A stretch of DNA of 64,000 nt from JAIBCC01 sp963763855. GTDB lineage: Bacteria; Acidobacteriota; Blastocatellia; Pyrinomonadales; Pyrinomonadaceae. The position numbers and the translations under genes were made by a program. Location of the stretch: the NCBI GenBank assembly GCA_963763855.1, contig CAVXPU010000005.1:1116001-1180000 (forward strand). The letters are read 5' to 3'. Within the stretch, counting starts at the first letter, position 1; each line of letters starts with the position of its first letter. Below the pieces are notes generated by a model. The model saw only the letters and a list, made by a program, of their open reading frames with translations, searched no databases and was not told the DNA's origin. Shown in pieces: positions 23,289-34,400 of this stretch.

Positions 23289-25574
23289 ATGACGCCTGAC
23301 CAATTTGAAAAACTTAATCATCTTTTTCATGTTGCCATCGAAGTTGAGGCGAGTGAGAGAGAGAATTTCTTAAAAAAGGTTTGCCGAAATGATGACGAAA
23401 TTCTGAATGAATTAGAAAGATTGATTGAGGCTCACGAAAAAGCTAAGGATTTTATTCAAACGCCTGCCATTCTCAATTCAGAAGCAGGTGTTTCTACGGA
23501 AGAAACTTCATTAATCGGACAGCAGTTTGGCGTTTATAAAATCATTAGCGAAATAGGACGCGGCGGAATGGGTACGGTCTATTTAGCTGAACGCACCGAC
23601 GGTGAGTTTGAAAAGAAGGTTGCTATAAAAATTATCAAACGCGGGATGGATACCGAATCTGTTTTACGACGCTTTCGCAATGAGCGGCAGATTCTAGCCT
23701 CGCTTGAGCATCCGAATATTGCCCACCTTCTTGATGGCGGTACTACCGCAGACGGCTTGCCATATTTTGTGATGGAATATATCGAAGGTTTGCCGATTAC
23801 AGAATTTGCCGAGGCTAATTCCGTTTCCATCAATGACCGCCTCGAACTTTTTCGCCAAGTTTGTTCGGCAATTACCTACTCACATCAACGTCTGATTGTT
23901 CACCGCGACATCAAACCTTCAAATATTATTGTGACAAATGACGGAGTGCCGAAACTGCTCGATTTTGGGATAGCTAAATTGATGAACCCCCATGGAATAG
24001 GTGCAGAAACCGCTTCAACCGCGACGGGAACTCGTTTGATGACGCTTGAATACGCTAGTCCTGAACAAATTCAAGGTTTGCCAGTGACCACCTTGAGCGA
24101 TGTTTATTCGCTGGGCGTTGTACTTTATGAACTTCTTAGCGGTCAATCACCTTATCGTTTTGAAAATCTCTCGCTCCTTGAAATCGCCGAAATTATCAAT
24201 GCTGAAGAACCCGCAAAGCCAAGTGAAAGAGCAATTGAAACCAAAAAAGAAGGAGAAGCAGAAACTCGAAAATACGGTGAAAGTGAAAATCTTCCACAAA
24301 GAACTACGAATCCTAATCCCCAGTTATTGAAAGGCGATTTGGACAACATCGTTTTAATGGCTCTGCGAAAAGAACCCGCACGCCGCTATGCTTCAGCCGA
24401 GCAATTTTCCGATGACATTCGCCGACATTTGACAGATTTGCCCGTCATCGCTCGCCCATTGAGTTTGATGTATCGTCTTGCAAAATTTGCTTTGCGAAAC
24501 AAAACGGCGGTCGCTTTAGGCATAATTATTTTTCTAACTTTGGTTGGCGGAATTATTACTACAACTTGGCAAGCCATTCGGGCAAATATTGAAAGCGGAA
24601 AATCTGCCAGACGTTTAACTGAGGCTCAACGTTTAGCCAACAAGGTGATTTTTGAATACCACGATGCAATTGAAGATTTGCCAAAACGCGAAGGACTTCT
24701 GCGAAATACTATTTTGCAATTGGAAAATTTAGCTAACGAAAATGATGGCGGCTCAGGTTTAAATAATCTCTTGGCAAGTTGTCATAAGAAATTAGGTGCT
24801 ACGCTTCGGGAAAAAGGCGAGCTAAAAGAAGCCTTACAAGAATATCAAAAATCTTCCGATAGGTATGAGATTTTATTAAACCAAATTGGGGGCGATGTTT
24901 TCTTTTTTCGTATTATTCATGCTGATACTTTTTATCAAAAAGAGCAAATATTCTATGAATTAGGCGATTTACAAAATGCTAAAAAGAGTTATGAAAAATA
25001 CTTAGAAATTATCGGTGCATTTACCTCGGCTGAACGCGAAAGTGATAAAAATCGCCGCCATTTTTCAGATATTTACGAACAAATCGGTGATATGCTCATT
25101 CACTTTAGGGAAAACGAACAAGCCTTGGCAAATTTCAATAAATCGCAAACTCTATTAACCGAAGACCTAAAAACTAATCCGACCGACTTTGAGAAACGCC
25201 AACCGCTAATTCAGTCTTATGCAAAGTTGAGCCGGACATTTTCAAAAATGGGGAAATTTGAAGAAGCTATGAATCAAATATCTCAATTTAATTTGTTGAT
25301 AGAAGATACCAAATTAGAAAGTAACGATGCCTCAGTTAACAGATTCTTCATCAAAACTTATATGGGTTTGGGCGAAACATATAATCATCTTTCTACTTTC
25401 CAAACCATTTCCGCCAGCGAAAAAGACAAGTTAAACAAGTCTTCATGCCAGATGTATCAAAAATCATCAAAACTTATTCCAGATTTAGTCAAAATAAAAA
25501 TGGTAACAAAATCTGATGACGAGACTTTTAAAAGACTCATGCTGCAGTTAAATAAATGCGACAAAATATCTTGA
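23289..25574 (+). CDS. Transmembrane Ser/Thr kinase with C-terminal TPRs
   Basis: 761 residues. An N-terminal helical segment (~1-70) precedes the kinase domain: GRGGMGTVYLAE (90-101), Lys114, HRDIKPSN (catalytic Asp207), DFGIAK (225-230). A transmembrane helix is at ~407-427 (ALGIIIFLTLVGGIITTTW), followed by a ~330-residue TPR region (KKLGATLREKGELKEALQEYQKSS, IYEQIGDMLIHFRENEQALANFNKS and others). This is the standard kinase-TM-TPR architecture of Acidobacteriota. It starts 17 bases after the first kinase, so the two and the ECF sigma factor form an operon. Its targets are unknown; the sigma factor and the FHA-protease are candidates. Confidence 0.88.
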   Translation: MTPDQFEKLNHLFHVAIEVEASERENFLKKVCRNDDEILNELERLIEAHEKAKDFIQTPAILNSEAGVSTEETSLIGQQFGVYKIISEIGRGGMGTVYLAERTDGEFEKKVAIKIIKRGMDTESVLRRFRNERQILASLEHPNIAHLLDGGTTADGLPYFVMEYIEGLPITEFAEANSVSINDRLELFRQVCSAITYSHQRLIVHRDIKPSNIIVTNDGVPKLLDFGIAKLMNPHGIGAETASTATGTRLMTLEYASPEQIQGLPVTTLSDVYSLGVVLYELLSGQSPYRFENLSLLEIAEIINAEEPAKPSERAIETKKEGEAETRKYGESENLPQRTTNPNPQLLKGDLDNIVLMALRKEPARRYASAEQFSDDIRRHLTDLPVIARPLSLMYRLAKFALRNKTAVALGIIIFLTLVGGIITTTWQAIRANIESGKSARRLTEAQRLANKVIFEYHDAIEDLPKREGLLRNTILQLENLANENDGGSGLNNLLASCHKKLGATLREKGELKEALQEYQKSSDRYEILLNQIGGDVFFFRIIHADTFYQKEQIFYELGDLQNAKKSYEKYLEIIGAFTSAERESDKNRRHFSDIYEQIGDMLIHFRENEQALANFNKSQTLLTEDLKTNPTDFEKRQPLIQSYAKLSRTFSKMGKFEEAMNQISQFNLLIEDTKLESNDASVNRFFIKTYMGLGETYNHLSTFQTISASEKDKLNKSSCQMYQKSSKLIPDLVKIKMVTKSDDETFKRLMLQLNKCDKIS

Positions 25575-25604
25575 GAAAACAACAAATTGTTGTCTCATTG
25601 AAAA

Positions 25605-27044
25605 TCACCCCGCAGTCGACTCCATTTCAATTTTTATCGCTCGCCATTTTCCTTGTCTAAATCTCAGCATACTTAAAATACATCGTGCAAAATGTCCGAT
25701 AAGAATCGCCAACCAGATATGCCAAGGCTCTAAACCGTATGTTTGCTTGAGGATAAAACAAATTCCGAGCGGAATCAGCACCTGCGAAATTAGAGAAATA
25801 TAAAGCGGGCTTTTCGTATCGCCTGTGCCCTGCAAGCCGCCTGTATAGATCAGTGCGACGGATACAAAAATTCCCGAAAGACTCAAAAAACGCAAAAGTT
25901 GAACGCCGATTTCAACCGCGGCAGGTTCGTCCATTCCGAAGATCGCTAATAATTGTGCGGGAAAAAAGAAGTAAATTAAGCCAATCAAAGTTGATCCGAT
26001 CAATCCAAAATATGCTGCAACGTGAACTGCCGAATTTGCCCGTTCTATGTGTTTTGCACCGAGATTTTGTCCGACAATTGCCGAAGTTGCTCCCATTAAT
26101 CCGACTGATGTAAAACTGACGAGTGAGAAGAGTTGCGAATAACAAACCGCGTAAGCAGCTTGTGCAGCAGCACTTTGGGCAAGCGAGCCGATAAATGAAA
26201 GCATCAAAACGCCGCCGATATTCATCGCAATTGCTTGAATTCCGGCAGGCAAGCCAAATTCGAAAAGTTTGCGGATAACTGCAAAATCCGGGGCATATCC
26301 GCTCTTGTTACGAATTGAAACGACCCAACTGCCGCTTAACAATTTCCAAATTGCATAGCTCGCAACAATTCCCGACGCAAGGCAAGTTCCCATCGCCGAA
26401 CCTTTAACGCCGAATGATGGAATCGGTCCAAATCCTCTGATCAAAATAATGTTGAAAATTATGTTGAGGCATGTCATGACCATTCCCAAAACCATGCCTG
26501 TTTTCGCGTCTCCGGCAGAGCGTAATGCTCCCGAGAACATAAAATAAAGCATCATCCCGCTACTAAAGAGAAACATTGTTCGTAAGTAAGGAAGTGCTTC
26601 AATCTGCACGCCTGCATCAGCGTTGACAAGATTTAGAAGCAACGGCGAAGCGAAATATCCGACTGGTGCGATTACCGCAATTGCTACAAACACAGCGGTT
26701 ATGAATGCCTGATAAACTGTTCGATTAACTTTATCAGGTTCACCCGCACCCACAAATCGGGCGACCATAATGTTCATTCCGGTAAAAATAGACGAAACGA
26801 AAACGACCACAACAAGGAAAATCTGCCAACTAACACCAATCGCCGCATTTCCTTTGAAACCGACAATATTTCCGACAACTATATGATCGACCAACCCTTG
26901 CAATCCGCCAAACATACTTGCAATCATCGTAGGAGCGGCGAGCTTCCAGACCGCTTTTGGAAGCGAACCCTCAACGATTGAGCGATCGTATTTCGACTTT
27001 TCGATTGGGTTTTCAGACTCGTGAATTTCTTCGATTTGCGACAT
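25605..27044 (-). CDS. MATE family multidrug/metabolite efflux transporter
   Basis: 479 residues with about 12 hydrophobic segments. SLPKAVWKLAAPTMIASMFGGLQGLVDHIVVG and its second-half counterpart EFGLPAGIQAIAMNIGGVLML show the duplicated MatE halves. TGMNIMVARFVGAGEPDKVNRTVYQAF is the conserved loop. It exports organic cations or other small molecules with Na+ or H+ antiport; substrate unknown. The stop is 15 bases before the next gene on the same strand, so co-transcription with the frameshifted APH gene is possible. Confidence 0.88.
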   Translation of the reverse strand: MSQIEEIHESENPIEKSKYDRSIVEGSLPKAVWKLAAPTMIASMFGGLQGLVDHIVVGNIVGFKGNAAIGVSWQIFLVVVVFVSSIFTGMNIMVARFVGAGEPDKVNRTVYQAFITAVFVAIAVIAPVGYFASPLLLNLVNADAGVQIEALPYLRTMFLFSSGMMLYFMFSGALRSAGDAKTGMVLGMVMTCLNIIFNIILIRGFGPIPSFGVKGSAMGTCLASGIVASYAIWKLLSGSWVVSIRNKSGYAPDFAVIRKLFEFGLPAGIQAIAMNIGGVLMLSFIGSLAQSAAAQAAYAVCYSQLFSLVSFTSVGLMGATSAIVGQNLGAKHIERANSAVHVAAYFGLIGSTLIGLIYFFFPAQLLAIFGMDEPAAVEIGVQLLRFLSLSGIFVSVALIYTGGLQGTGDTKSPLYISLISQVLIPLGICFILKQTYGLEPWHIWLAILIGHFARCILSMLRFRQGKWRAIKIEMESTAG

Positions 27045-27059
27045 AAATGGCTATTGTAT

Positions 27060-27761
27060 CTAAATTCTCTTCGTTTGGATTGCGACAAACGCGATTTTTC
27101 CTAACGCATTTACGAAAATGTTGAATTTTTCGAAGCGTTTGTCCTGCGTAAATCCCCTAGCGAAACGTGCGTAAATCTGCTGTGCGATTACGGCGATCTT
27201 GAAAGTGCCGAAAACATAATAAAACAAAATGTTTGACAAATCCTGACCAGATTTTTCCGCGTACATTTCTGCTAATTGTTGTCGTGAAACATTTTCCATC
27301 AACACCCGCGGATTAAACGGCATATTCAAAAGTTCGTCGCCAACTTCCTTCGACATCCAATAGCCGAGCGTCGTCCCGAAATCCATCAAAGGCGAACCGA
27401 TGGTCGTCATTTCCCAATCAAGAACGGCGATAATTTCGGTTAAATCATTTGGATTCAGCATGATATTGTCGAATTTATAATCATTGTGGACGAGCGAAGC
27501 AGTGTTGTCGTCAGGAATGTTTGCGTTGAGCCATTCGATTGATTTTTCGAGTTCTTTCCAATCGTCGGTTTTCGCGTTGAAATATCTTTTTGACCAGCCT
27601 TCAACTTGCCTTTGAACATAACCGACAGGCTTTCCGAGTTCGCCTAAACCGGCGGCTTTGTAGTCTAGATTGTGCAGATCAACGAGGTTTTGGATGAAGG
27701 ATTCGCAGACTTTTTGCTCGCAAAGTTCGACGGAATTATCGAGAGTTTCAAATATTCGCAC
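27060..27761 (-). pseudogene. APH-family phosphotransferase, C-terminal part of a frameshifted gene
   Basis: Frame two of a split gene. It carries the catalytic loop SLVHNDYKFDNIML and the metal-binding loop VLDWEMTTIGSPLMDFG of the aminoglycoside phosphotransferase / choline kinase fold, with the N-terminus missing. The N-terminal part is in another frame at 27748-28149, offset by +1 and overlapping by 14 bases. Joined, the two give a ~360-residue protein of the ACAD10-like group (acyl-CoA-dehydrogenase-associated kinases). One missing or extra base near 27750-27800 explains the split; it may be a real mutation or a sequencing error. Confidence 0.75.
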
Positions 27762-28149
27762 TTACTGACGTGCGTGCTGCGGCAATCGGCGATTTTCCGC
27801 GAATTATTAAACCATATCGGCGTTCCATCAAGTAAAATTCCGAACCGATAATTGATTCATCTCGGCACAACAAAATCGGCTTTGGAGCGGGCGAATAAAC
27901 CTTCGATAATTTGTCTAACAGATTGAATTCACGCGACATATCGTGTGCGGATTTGACCGTGTTGCCAAATGGGGGACGACGCAAAACGTATTCGGTTTCG
28001 CCGATTTTTACGCAGTAAGTTAAGTTTGAATTGCCGGAAGGGAACTGCTCGATAGAAATTTCGCCACCGCCGATTTTGTCGTGTAAATACGTTGAGAGTG
28101 CTTCAATATTTAATTCTTCGCCCTGACGGATTGGTTTTGTGTCGCTCAT
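27748..28149 (-). pseudogene. APH-family phosphotransferase, N-terminal part of a frameshifted gene
   Basis: 133 codons with FPSGNSNLTYCVKIGETEYVLRRPPFG, the nucleotide-binding lobe and its Lys/Arg-bearing strand, then DKLSKVYSPAPKPILLCRDESIIGSEFYLMERRYGLIIRG. In intact relatives the chain continues into the part now read in the other frame (RIFETLDNSVELCEQ...LHNLDYKAAGL). The last residues (AAARTSVSANI) are probably out of frame. On its own it cannot be active. Confidence 0.72.
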
Positions 28150-28292
28150 AAATTATGTAAAATTATCAATTAAAACTACCTTTTGAGCAATAAACCAGAG
28201 GTCAATTTGTGCTTGTCAACATCGGACTGATTGCAATTGTTTGCTGATTGACTATTTAGTTTTGTAGAATCATTGGTATAGATAAACGAATT

Positions 28293-29072
28293 ATGAACCA
28301 AAATAGATGTGAAAACTGTGGTTTCTTAAACCCTCCAAATATGAATTTTTGCACGAGTTGCGGAAATGAGGTTGTTCGTCCGGCACAGTCTAGCATCCCG
28401 ACAATTCAGAAAACTTTAGCTGATTTTCCTACTGTTGACCAAAGTGATCCTCAGAAAAAAGGAAATAGCAGTTCAAAATTTTGGATAATTGGGCTGTTGT
28501 TATGTGCAGGATTAATTGGTGTTTCGGTGGTTGGTGTTGCTTTGATTTTGGTTATTTCAAATGCCGGAGGTCTCACTAATCAAAATGTAAATATATCGAA
28601 CAATAACAAAAGGATTGTTGAAAATAATTCCAATACACCAGCCAACAAAATCATCGAAAATAATGACGCCGGTGCGGAATTATTTGATATTTTAAGTGAT
28701 CGCAAAGAAGTTGGGAAATTTACGCAATTGACGCGGAGCATAGTAGATGTAAATGAGTTTTTCCCTCATGCAAAAGCTGCTGCTCAAGCCTCTTATCACA
28801 ATGGTTCCCGCTATGTTGCGTTATCCATCGGTAAATTTGAGAATTTTGACGATGCAAAGAAAAATTTTGACGAACAATTTGCAAATGTAAAAAAGAAAGG
28901 CGGCAAAACTCAAATCTTACCTGTTGCTGCTGATGGAACGATTAATGGAGTTTTTCAGGTGAAAGGTGTTTTTACCGCGGAATACTGCACAAAAAGTGCA
29001 TTTTGCTACCGTATGGCTTCTAAAGACGCAAAATCGCTGAAAGCTTTTCTCGAAAGTTTTGTTGTGTTTTAA
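28293..29072 (+). CDS. Zinc-ribbon membrane protein of unknown function
   Basis: 259 residues. An N-terminal zinc ribbon (CENC at 6-9 and CTSC at 22-25) is cytoplasmic. A single transmembrane helix at ~65-92 (KFWIIGLLLCAGLIGVSVVGVALILVIS) follows, then an Asn-rich linker and an extracytoplasmic domain (~125-259: ELFDILSDRKEVGKFTQLTRSIVDVNEFFPHAKAAAQASYHNGSRYVALSIGKF). The C-terminal domain is not recognised. It holds two Cys (CTKSAFC) that may pair. Zinc ribbon-TM-sensor proteins of this build are common in the phylum but have no assigned role. It stands alone on its strand. Confidence 0.65.
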   Translation: MNQNRCENCGFLNPPNMNFCTSCGNEVVRPAQSSIPTIQKTLADFPTVDQSDPQKKGNSSSKFWIIGLLLCAGLIGVSVVGVALILVISNAGGLTNQNVNISNNNKRIVENNSNTPANKIIENNDAGAELFDILSDRKEVGKFTQLTRSIVDVNEFFPHAKAAAQASYHNGSRYVALSIGKFENFDDAKKNFDEQFANVKKKGGKTQILPVAADGTINGVFQVKGVFTAEYCTKSAFCYRMASKDAKSLKAFLESFVVF

Positions 29073-29099
29073 GCAATTGTCCAGTCAATAATTTTGGAA

Positions 29100-29170
29100 T
29101 CAGTAGCCTGACCGTAAGGGAGGGCTAAACGCTTTGGAATCAAAGCCCTCCTTTACAGTCGGGCTACTGA
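29100..29170. repeat. 27-bp imperfect palindrome with GC-rich arms
   Basis: Arms TCAGTAGCCTGACCGTAAGG... (29100-29126) and the reverse complement ending ...GGGCTACTGA (29144-29170) match at 24 of 27 positions around a 17-base loop. The arms are much richer in GC than the spacer. It has no T tract and sits 28 bases after the upstream stop. The rest of the 29073-29383 spacer is AT-rich and shows nothing else I can name. Confidence 0.65.
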
Positions 29171-29383
29171 CTCGTTCTAACTCTAAATTTTCCACCGATT
29201 TTTCCGAAAATTACACGCTAATATCTCAATTTCATACCTAAAATACATCAGGAAACAAAAGTTTCTTAAATAATTTTTTCAGAAAAACTTCATTGCTTTT
29301 TCAGAAAAAACTAAAGATTTAATTGTTCGTTTGAAAATACACTGCTAACAGTTTGAAGTATTGAGTTAGTGGTGAAATTAAGA

Positions 29384-31447
29384 ATGAACGAATTATCGCG
29401 AACAGAAAAATGGCTGGAGAGAGCTTTTGAACTTGGCTTTTTTATTCACGGCGACGTAGAAATTGCCAAACAAATCGCTTTTAATGCGATGAATAAATTG
29501 GAAGTTACAAGTAACGCCCAATTCAAACGCTTTTACTATGCCCCCGAAGCGAGAAATGCCCGAAGCAAGGTTTCGATGAATGATTTACAGCTTTTACAGC
29601 GGCTAGTTTATGTCGAATCCGAAGCATTTGAAAAAGAGAAGGAATTTACCGAAACCGCGAGCGAAAAAGATTTATTGATTTATTTTATCAAGCATCTGAT
29701 TCGGATTACGCTCAAGCGAAATTCATTTTACGTCACGCTTGGTTTGAGTCGGATTTTACATAATTACGGCACAAATGAAGCGATGGAAATTTACAATGTC
29801 GTCGTTCAAGACCCCGAAAAAGTTCACGATGATTACTATTATCGTTCGCGAAAAGGGGTTTTGATGAAAGAATTGAAAAACCGTTTCGGTGAAAAGCTGG
29901 AAATTGCCAGCGTTAATCGTGGCGAGCAGAGATTTCAAAGTGCAAATTCGTCGCCGATTCAAGCTGAAATAGTAAACAAATGCTTGAAAAGTTTTACGCC
30001 TTGGAATACAGCGTGCAGTTTGCCGGAAAAGTTTAATCCATTTTTGGAAGTGATTGATGCACTTTGCTTTAGCGGAAAAAACGCTGACGATGAGCATCGC
30101 GTTGAATTAAATCGGATGCACGTTTTGCTCAATCCGGAAACATTTCAAAAGGTAGTTAATTCATTAAGTTTCCCCCTGCCTGGAGAAAAATTGGAGATTC
30201 CGAGATTTAATATGAAGAAGAAAGAAAATCCCAATAATCAGAATAATCAAAGTAATCCGCCATCTTTGGGAGAAAACGAGTTGAAAAAGATGTCCGCGAT
30301 GCTCGAACAAGAAGCCGCTCGGCGTAAAGCGGCAACTTGTGGAAATTTACGGATTTTGGTGGATGGTGAAGAAGTTGGCTTTTATAATTCGGCTCAAAAT
30401 AAATCTCACAAATTTGATTTTGACCGCGAATTTGCCGAATTAATTGAGGTTTATTCAGTCGAAAACGGACGCGATACACTTTTGGCAACTTGTTTAATAG
30501 GTGGCGATGACGAATTTGAAAATACTGCAATGATCTTGGAAAATGGACAAAAGATTTCGTTTAATTTTGCAGATCAAAATTGTCAGATAAGTTTTGCAGA
30601 AACGCAATTTAGACGGAGAATAGAATGTTGGCTGAAAGGCAAAATGGAGGATTTTGGCAGCCAATCAGCAAGCATTTTACGTCTGGCAATGGCAAGCTGC
30701 GGGTTGCTTTTAGTGCTATTAATGGCGGCATCTATTTACTTTAATTTTACAACTCAAGACACCAAAATAATTGTTAAAAATACTGAAAATACATCATTGA
30801 TCACCAACAACGAAAGTTTTATTCAACCCCCAAATTCTGACATAAATCCAATTATAAAACCCGAAATTATTAAAAATACAAACAGAAAACTTGAAATTAA
30901 ACCAATTGCAGAAAAGTCGGTTCTGAAAGTTAAAGAGAGTGAAAACAAAACCACTGAAAGTAAAAAACTCGAACCTGCAATCGTTAAAGAAAAGAATGCT
31001 GATATCGTAGAAACTACTGAGATTGCAGAGGTTAAGAAGTTTCCGGTGATTGAAAAACGAGAAGATTTGATTGAAATTGAAAATACAACCAGAGGCGTTA
31101 AGGAATCGGGCAAAGGGTTGAAAAATATCAAATATATCTTTATCGAAGTAAGCGGAGACGATAAATTCGGTCGGCAAATCGGCGAGCAATTAATGGACAA
31201 GATCAATGCTAATAAGCGTTTTCTTGCCGTCAATAATAAAGATAAAGCTGATGGATTGCTAAAGGTTTCAGTTCGCCGCGAACACGATAACGGCAAAGAT
31301 GAAAACACGATCGTAACCGCCACAGTTCGATTAGTTAATGCCGATGGATTCGTTGTTTTCCCAAGTAAAAAGCGAGTTTCAGCCTGGCGTTATGTTGGCA
31401 AAGCGACAAATATTCCCTCACAAGTGGTAAAAGATTTAACCCGTTAA
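29384..31447 (+). CDS. CHAT-partner membrane protein (large, unknown function)
   Basis: About 687 residues from the ATG at 29384 (GGTGA 9 bases upstream); a GTG 15 bases upstream is an alternative. The cytoplasmic part (~1-430) begins with WLERAFELGFFIHGDVEIAKQIAFNAMNKLEV...QFKRFYY and KVSMNDLQLLQRLVYVESE, a conserved helical region I have no name for. A beta-rich stretch follows near 320-410. One transmembrane helix lies at ~433-455 (LRLAMASCGLLLVLLMAASIYF). The remaining ~230 residues are Lys/Glu-rich and end with a small folded domain (KYIFIEVSGDDKFGRQIGEQLMDKI...). It sits 21 bases before the CHAT protease gene, so it is probably its partner, as a target or anchor. Confidence 0.6.
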   Translation: MNELSRTEKWLERAFELGFFIHGDVEIAKQIAFNAMNKLEVTSNAQFKRFYYAPEARNARSKVSMNDLQLLQRLVYVESEAFEKEKEFTETASEKDLLIYFIKHLIRITLKRNSFYVTLGLSRILHNYGTNEAMEIYNVVVQDPEKVHDDYYYRSRKGVLMKELKNRFGEKLEIASVNRGEQRFQSANSSPIQAEIVNKCLKSFTPWNTACSLPEKFNPFLEVIDALCFSGKNADDEHRVELNRMHVLLNPETFQKVVNSLSFPLPGEKLEIPRFNMKKKENPNNQNNQSNPPSLGENELKKMSAMLEQEAARRKAATCGNLRILVDGEEVGFYNSAQNKSHKFDFDREFAELIEVYSVENGRDTLLATCLIGGDDEFENTAMILENGQKISFNFADQNCQISFAETQFRRRIECWLKGKMEDFGSQSASILRLAMASCGLLLVLLMAASIYFNFTTQDTKIIVKNTENTSLITNNESFIQPPNSDINPIIKPEIIKNTNRKLEIKPIAEKSVLKVKESENKTTESKKLEPAIVKEKNADIVETTEIAEVKKFPVIEKREDLIEIENTTRGVKESGKGLKNIKYIFIEVSGDDKFGRQIGEQLMDKINANKRFLAVNNKDKADGLLKVSVRREHDNGKDENTIVTATVRLVNADGFVVFPSKKRVSAWRYVGKATNIPSQVVKDLTR

Positions 31448-31468
31448 ATAAACCGTGAGGAAAAAAAT

Positions 31469-34400
31469 ATGAAAAAGCCCCCCGTTATTCTGTTTGTTTT
31501 GTTAAGTTTAGCATTGTCAATTTGGTCGCAAAGTGAACGAGAAAGTATTCCATTAGCATTTGGTCAAACTATCGAAAAAGAAATAGCCGCACAGGGGAAA
31601 CATTTTTATAAAATTCGGCTAGAGGCGGGACAATTTGCCAAGTTTGAAGCAACTCAAAAAAATTGCGACGTAGTTTTTATGCTTGTCGCTTCTGACGGAA
31701 CAAATCTGATTGAAATAAAAAACGAAGCGGAAGGCGATGGAACTGAAACTACCTCGGTTGGAATCGAAAAGACCGATGATTACGAACTCAGAATTATTTC
31801 TTTTGGCAAAAATGACGGCAAATATTCGCTAAAATTTTCCGAATTACGTCAAGCTACCGCCAAAGAGATAGATTTTACCAGCGGGCATCATCTTTTTAAT
31901 CAAGCGTTTAATTTGTCAACTCTCAATGTCGAAGCGGATTCGCTTTTGAAAGCGATTTCTATCTATGAAATAGCCGGAGAAAGATTCAAATCCGCAGATG
32001 CAATTAGACAATATGCGATTGCTAAAGGCAATATTGGCAACATTTATATGCGATTGGGCAATCGAAAAAAAGCGATTGAATATTACCAAATGCATATCGA
32101 ATTTTCACGCCAGGCAAATGATAAATACGGTGAAGCGTCAGGTCGTAATGGAGTTGGCGGGATATATATTTTGCTGGGCGAGTGGCAAAAAGCTCTCCAA
32201 TATTTGAGCGAGGCGTTATCTTTGAGAAAAGAGACAAAAGACCTTCGCGGTGAAGGTGTAACGCTAAATAATTTAGGCTCCTTGTATCAAAAATTGGATG
32301 ATTTTCAGCGTGCAGAAACCTTTCATTTACAAGCTTTACGGCTTTTTCAAGAGATTCAGGATAACGATAGTCAAGTCCAAACTTTTAACCATTTAGGGAA
32401 AGTTAAATTCCATCAAAATCAGACAAAAGAAGCTCTCGAATTCTTTCAGAAAGCGGTTGATTTAGGCACAAAACTCCGCAACCAAAAGAATCAGCCGGTT
32501 TTTTTGAATAATCTGGGAAGAACATATTTTTCCACCGGAAACTCCGCTAAAAGTCTTGAATTACTTAATCAATCATTAAATTTATCACAAAATGCACAAG
32601 ATAAAGTTAATGAAGCTGTCACGCTTCGACATTTAGGAAATTTATATTTTGCTACGGCGGATCTTTCAAATGCCGAGAAATCTTTAGAAAAGTCTTTGCA
32701 AATTTACCGTCAAATCGAAGATCCTTCGCATCAAGCTGAAACGCTTTTTTCTTTAGCCAAAGTGAAACAAAAATTAGGTAAAAACGGTGACGCACAGAGG
32801 TTATTGGAAGAAGCCTTGAAAATAATTGAAAGTTTTCGCTCAAACATCAATTTAAACGAATTGCGGGACAGCTTTTCCTCAACTATTTATGATTTTTACA
32901 GTTTATATGCTGAATTTTTGATGCAAAGACATACTCTAGAGCCGACTAAAGGCTTTGCAAAACTTGCTTGGATTGCCGCTGAGCGTGGACGGGCTAGAAA
33001 TTTGCTCAATCTGTTAAATGAAGCAAATGCTGATATTTATGAAGGAATCGATAAGGAATTATTAGACAAAGAACGTGAAATTTATGGTTTGTTAAATACT
33101 CGTCTGGAAAATCTAAGTCGAGTTTTAAGTGGGAAAAGTGTTCCAAAACAAGCTGAAAATTTACGAGCAGAAGTTGAAAAAATCCGCAGCGATTATCAAA
33201 TTGTTCAAGCCAAAATTCGAGAAAAAAGTCCTCGTTATGCTGCTTTAACTCAACCGCAAGCTATCTCGATTGAAGAAATTCAGAATAAGATTTTAGATAG
33301 CAAAACGGTTTTGCTTTCCTATTCTCTTGGTGCTGAAAAAAGTTATTTATGGCTTGTGGCTGAAAATAATTCACAAGTTTTTGATTTGCCGAAACGGACG
33401 GAAATTGAAGCAAAAGCAAGGAAAACTTATGAATATTTAACCGCCCGCAATACGAAAGTTAAATTCGAAACTCCAGAGGAAAAGCAGTTTAGAATTAATA
33501 AGGCTGATCTAGAATTTCCAGTAGTTTCAGCCGAACTTAGGCAAATGTTGCTTGGTTCAGTTGAAAATTTGCTTGGCAACAAAAGGCTGTTGATTGTGGC
33601 TGACGGAGCTTTGCAATATATTCCATTTGCCAGTTTGCATAATAAAAAAGGATATTTAGTTGAAACAAACGAAATCGTTAATTTGCCATCTGCTTCTGTT
33701 TTGAGCGTTTTGCGGCAAGAAAATTTAAGCCGAATTCCTGCTCCAAAGAAAATTGCAGTTGTTGCTGATCCGGTTTTTGACGTTAATGATGAGAGGCTTG
33801 CCTTGGCTAAAAATAAGTCAAATTCGCCAATAAACCCTATCGCAATTCGCTCGATAAATTTTAATGATTTGAATCGTTCGATTGAAGATTTCTCCGATGG
33901 AGAACTTGAGATTCCGCGTTTGCCATTTACCCGCAAAGAAGCCGATGCAATTACAAAATTTACTCAATCAAATCAACGGAAAGTAGCACTCGATTTTGCC
34001 GCAACCCGCCAATTTGCTCTCTCTGACGAACTTAAAGAGTATCAAATAATTCATTTTGCCACCCACGGTTTGTTGAATAACAAAAATCCCGAATTAAGTG
34101 GACTCGTCTTTTCTCTGATTGATGAAAACGGTAATCCGCTCAATGGCTTTCTGCGAACGGATGAAGTTTTTAATATGAAACTCTCGGCTGATTTAGTAGT
34201 TTTGAGCGGTTGCCGAACCGGACTTGGCAAGGAAATTCGCGGCGAAGGTTTGATTGGGCTGACACGTGGGTTTATGTATGCTGGAGCATCAAGAGTTTTG
34301 GTCAGTTTGTGGGATGTAAATGATGAAGCTACCGCTGAATTGATGTCACATTTTTATCAAAATTTGCTGGCTAAAAAGATGAAACCCGCACAGGCTTTAC

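Noticed and set aside
25572..25600. Hairpin (GAGA..ACAAC/GTTGT..CTC) between the TPR-kinase and MATE genes as terminator
   Set aside because: It has no T tract on either strand, so it is not called; it may still assist termination.
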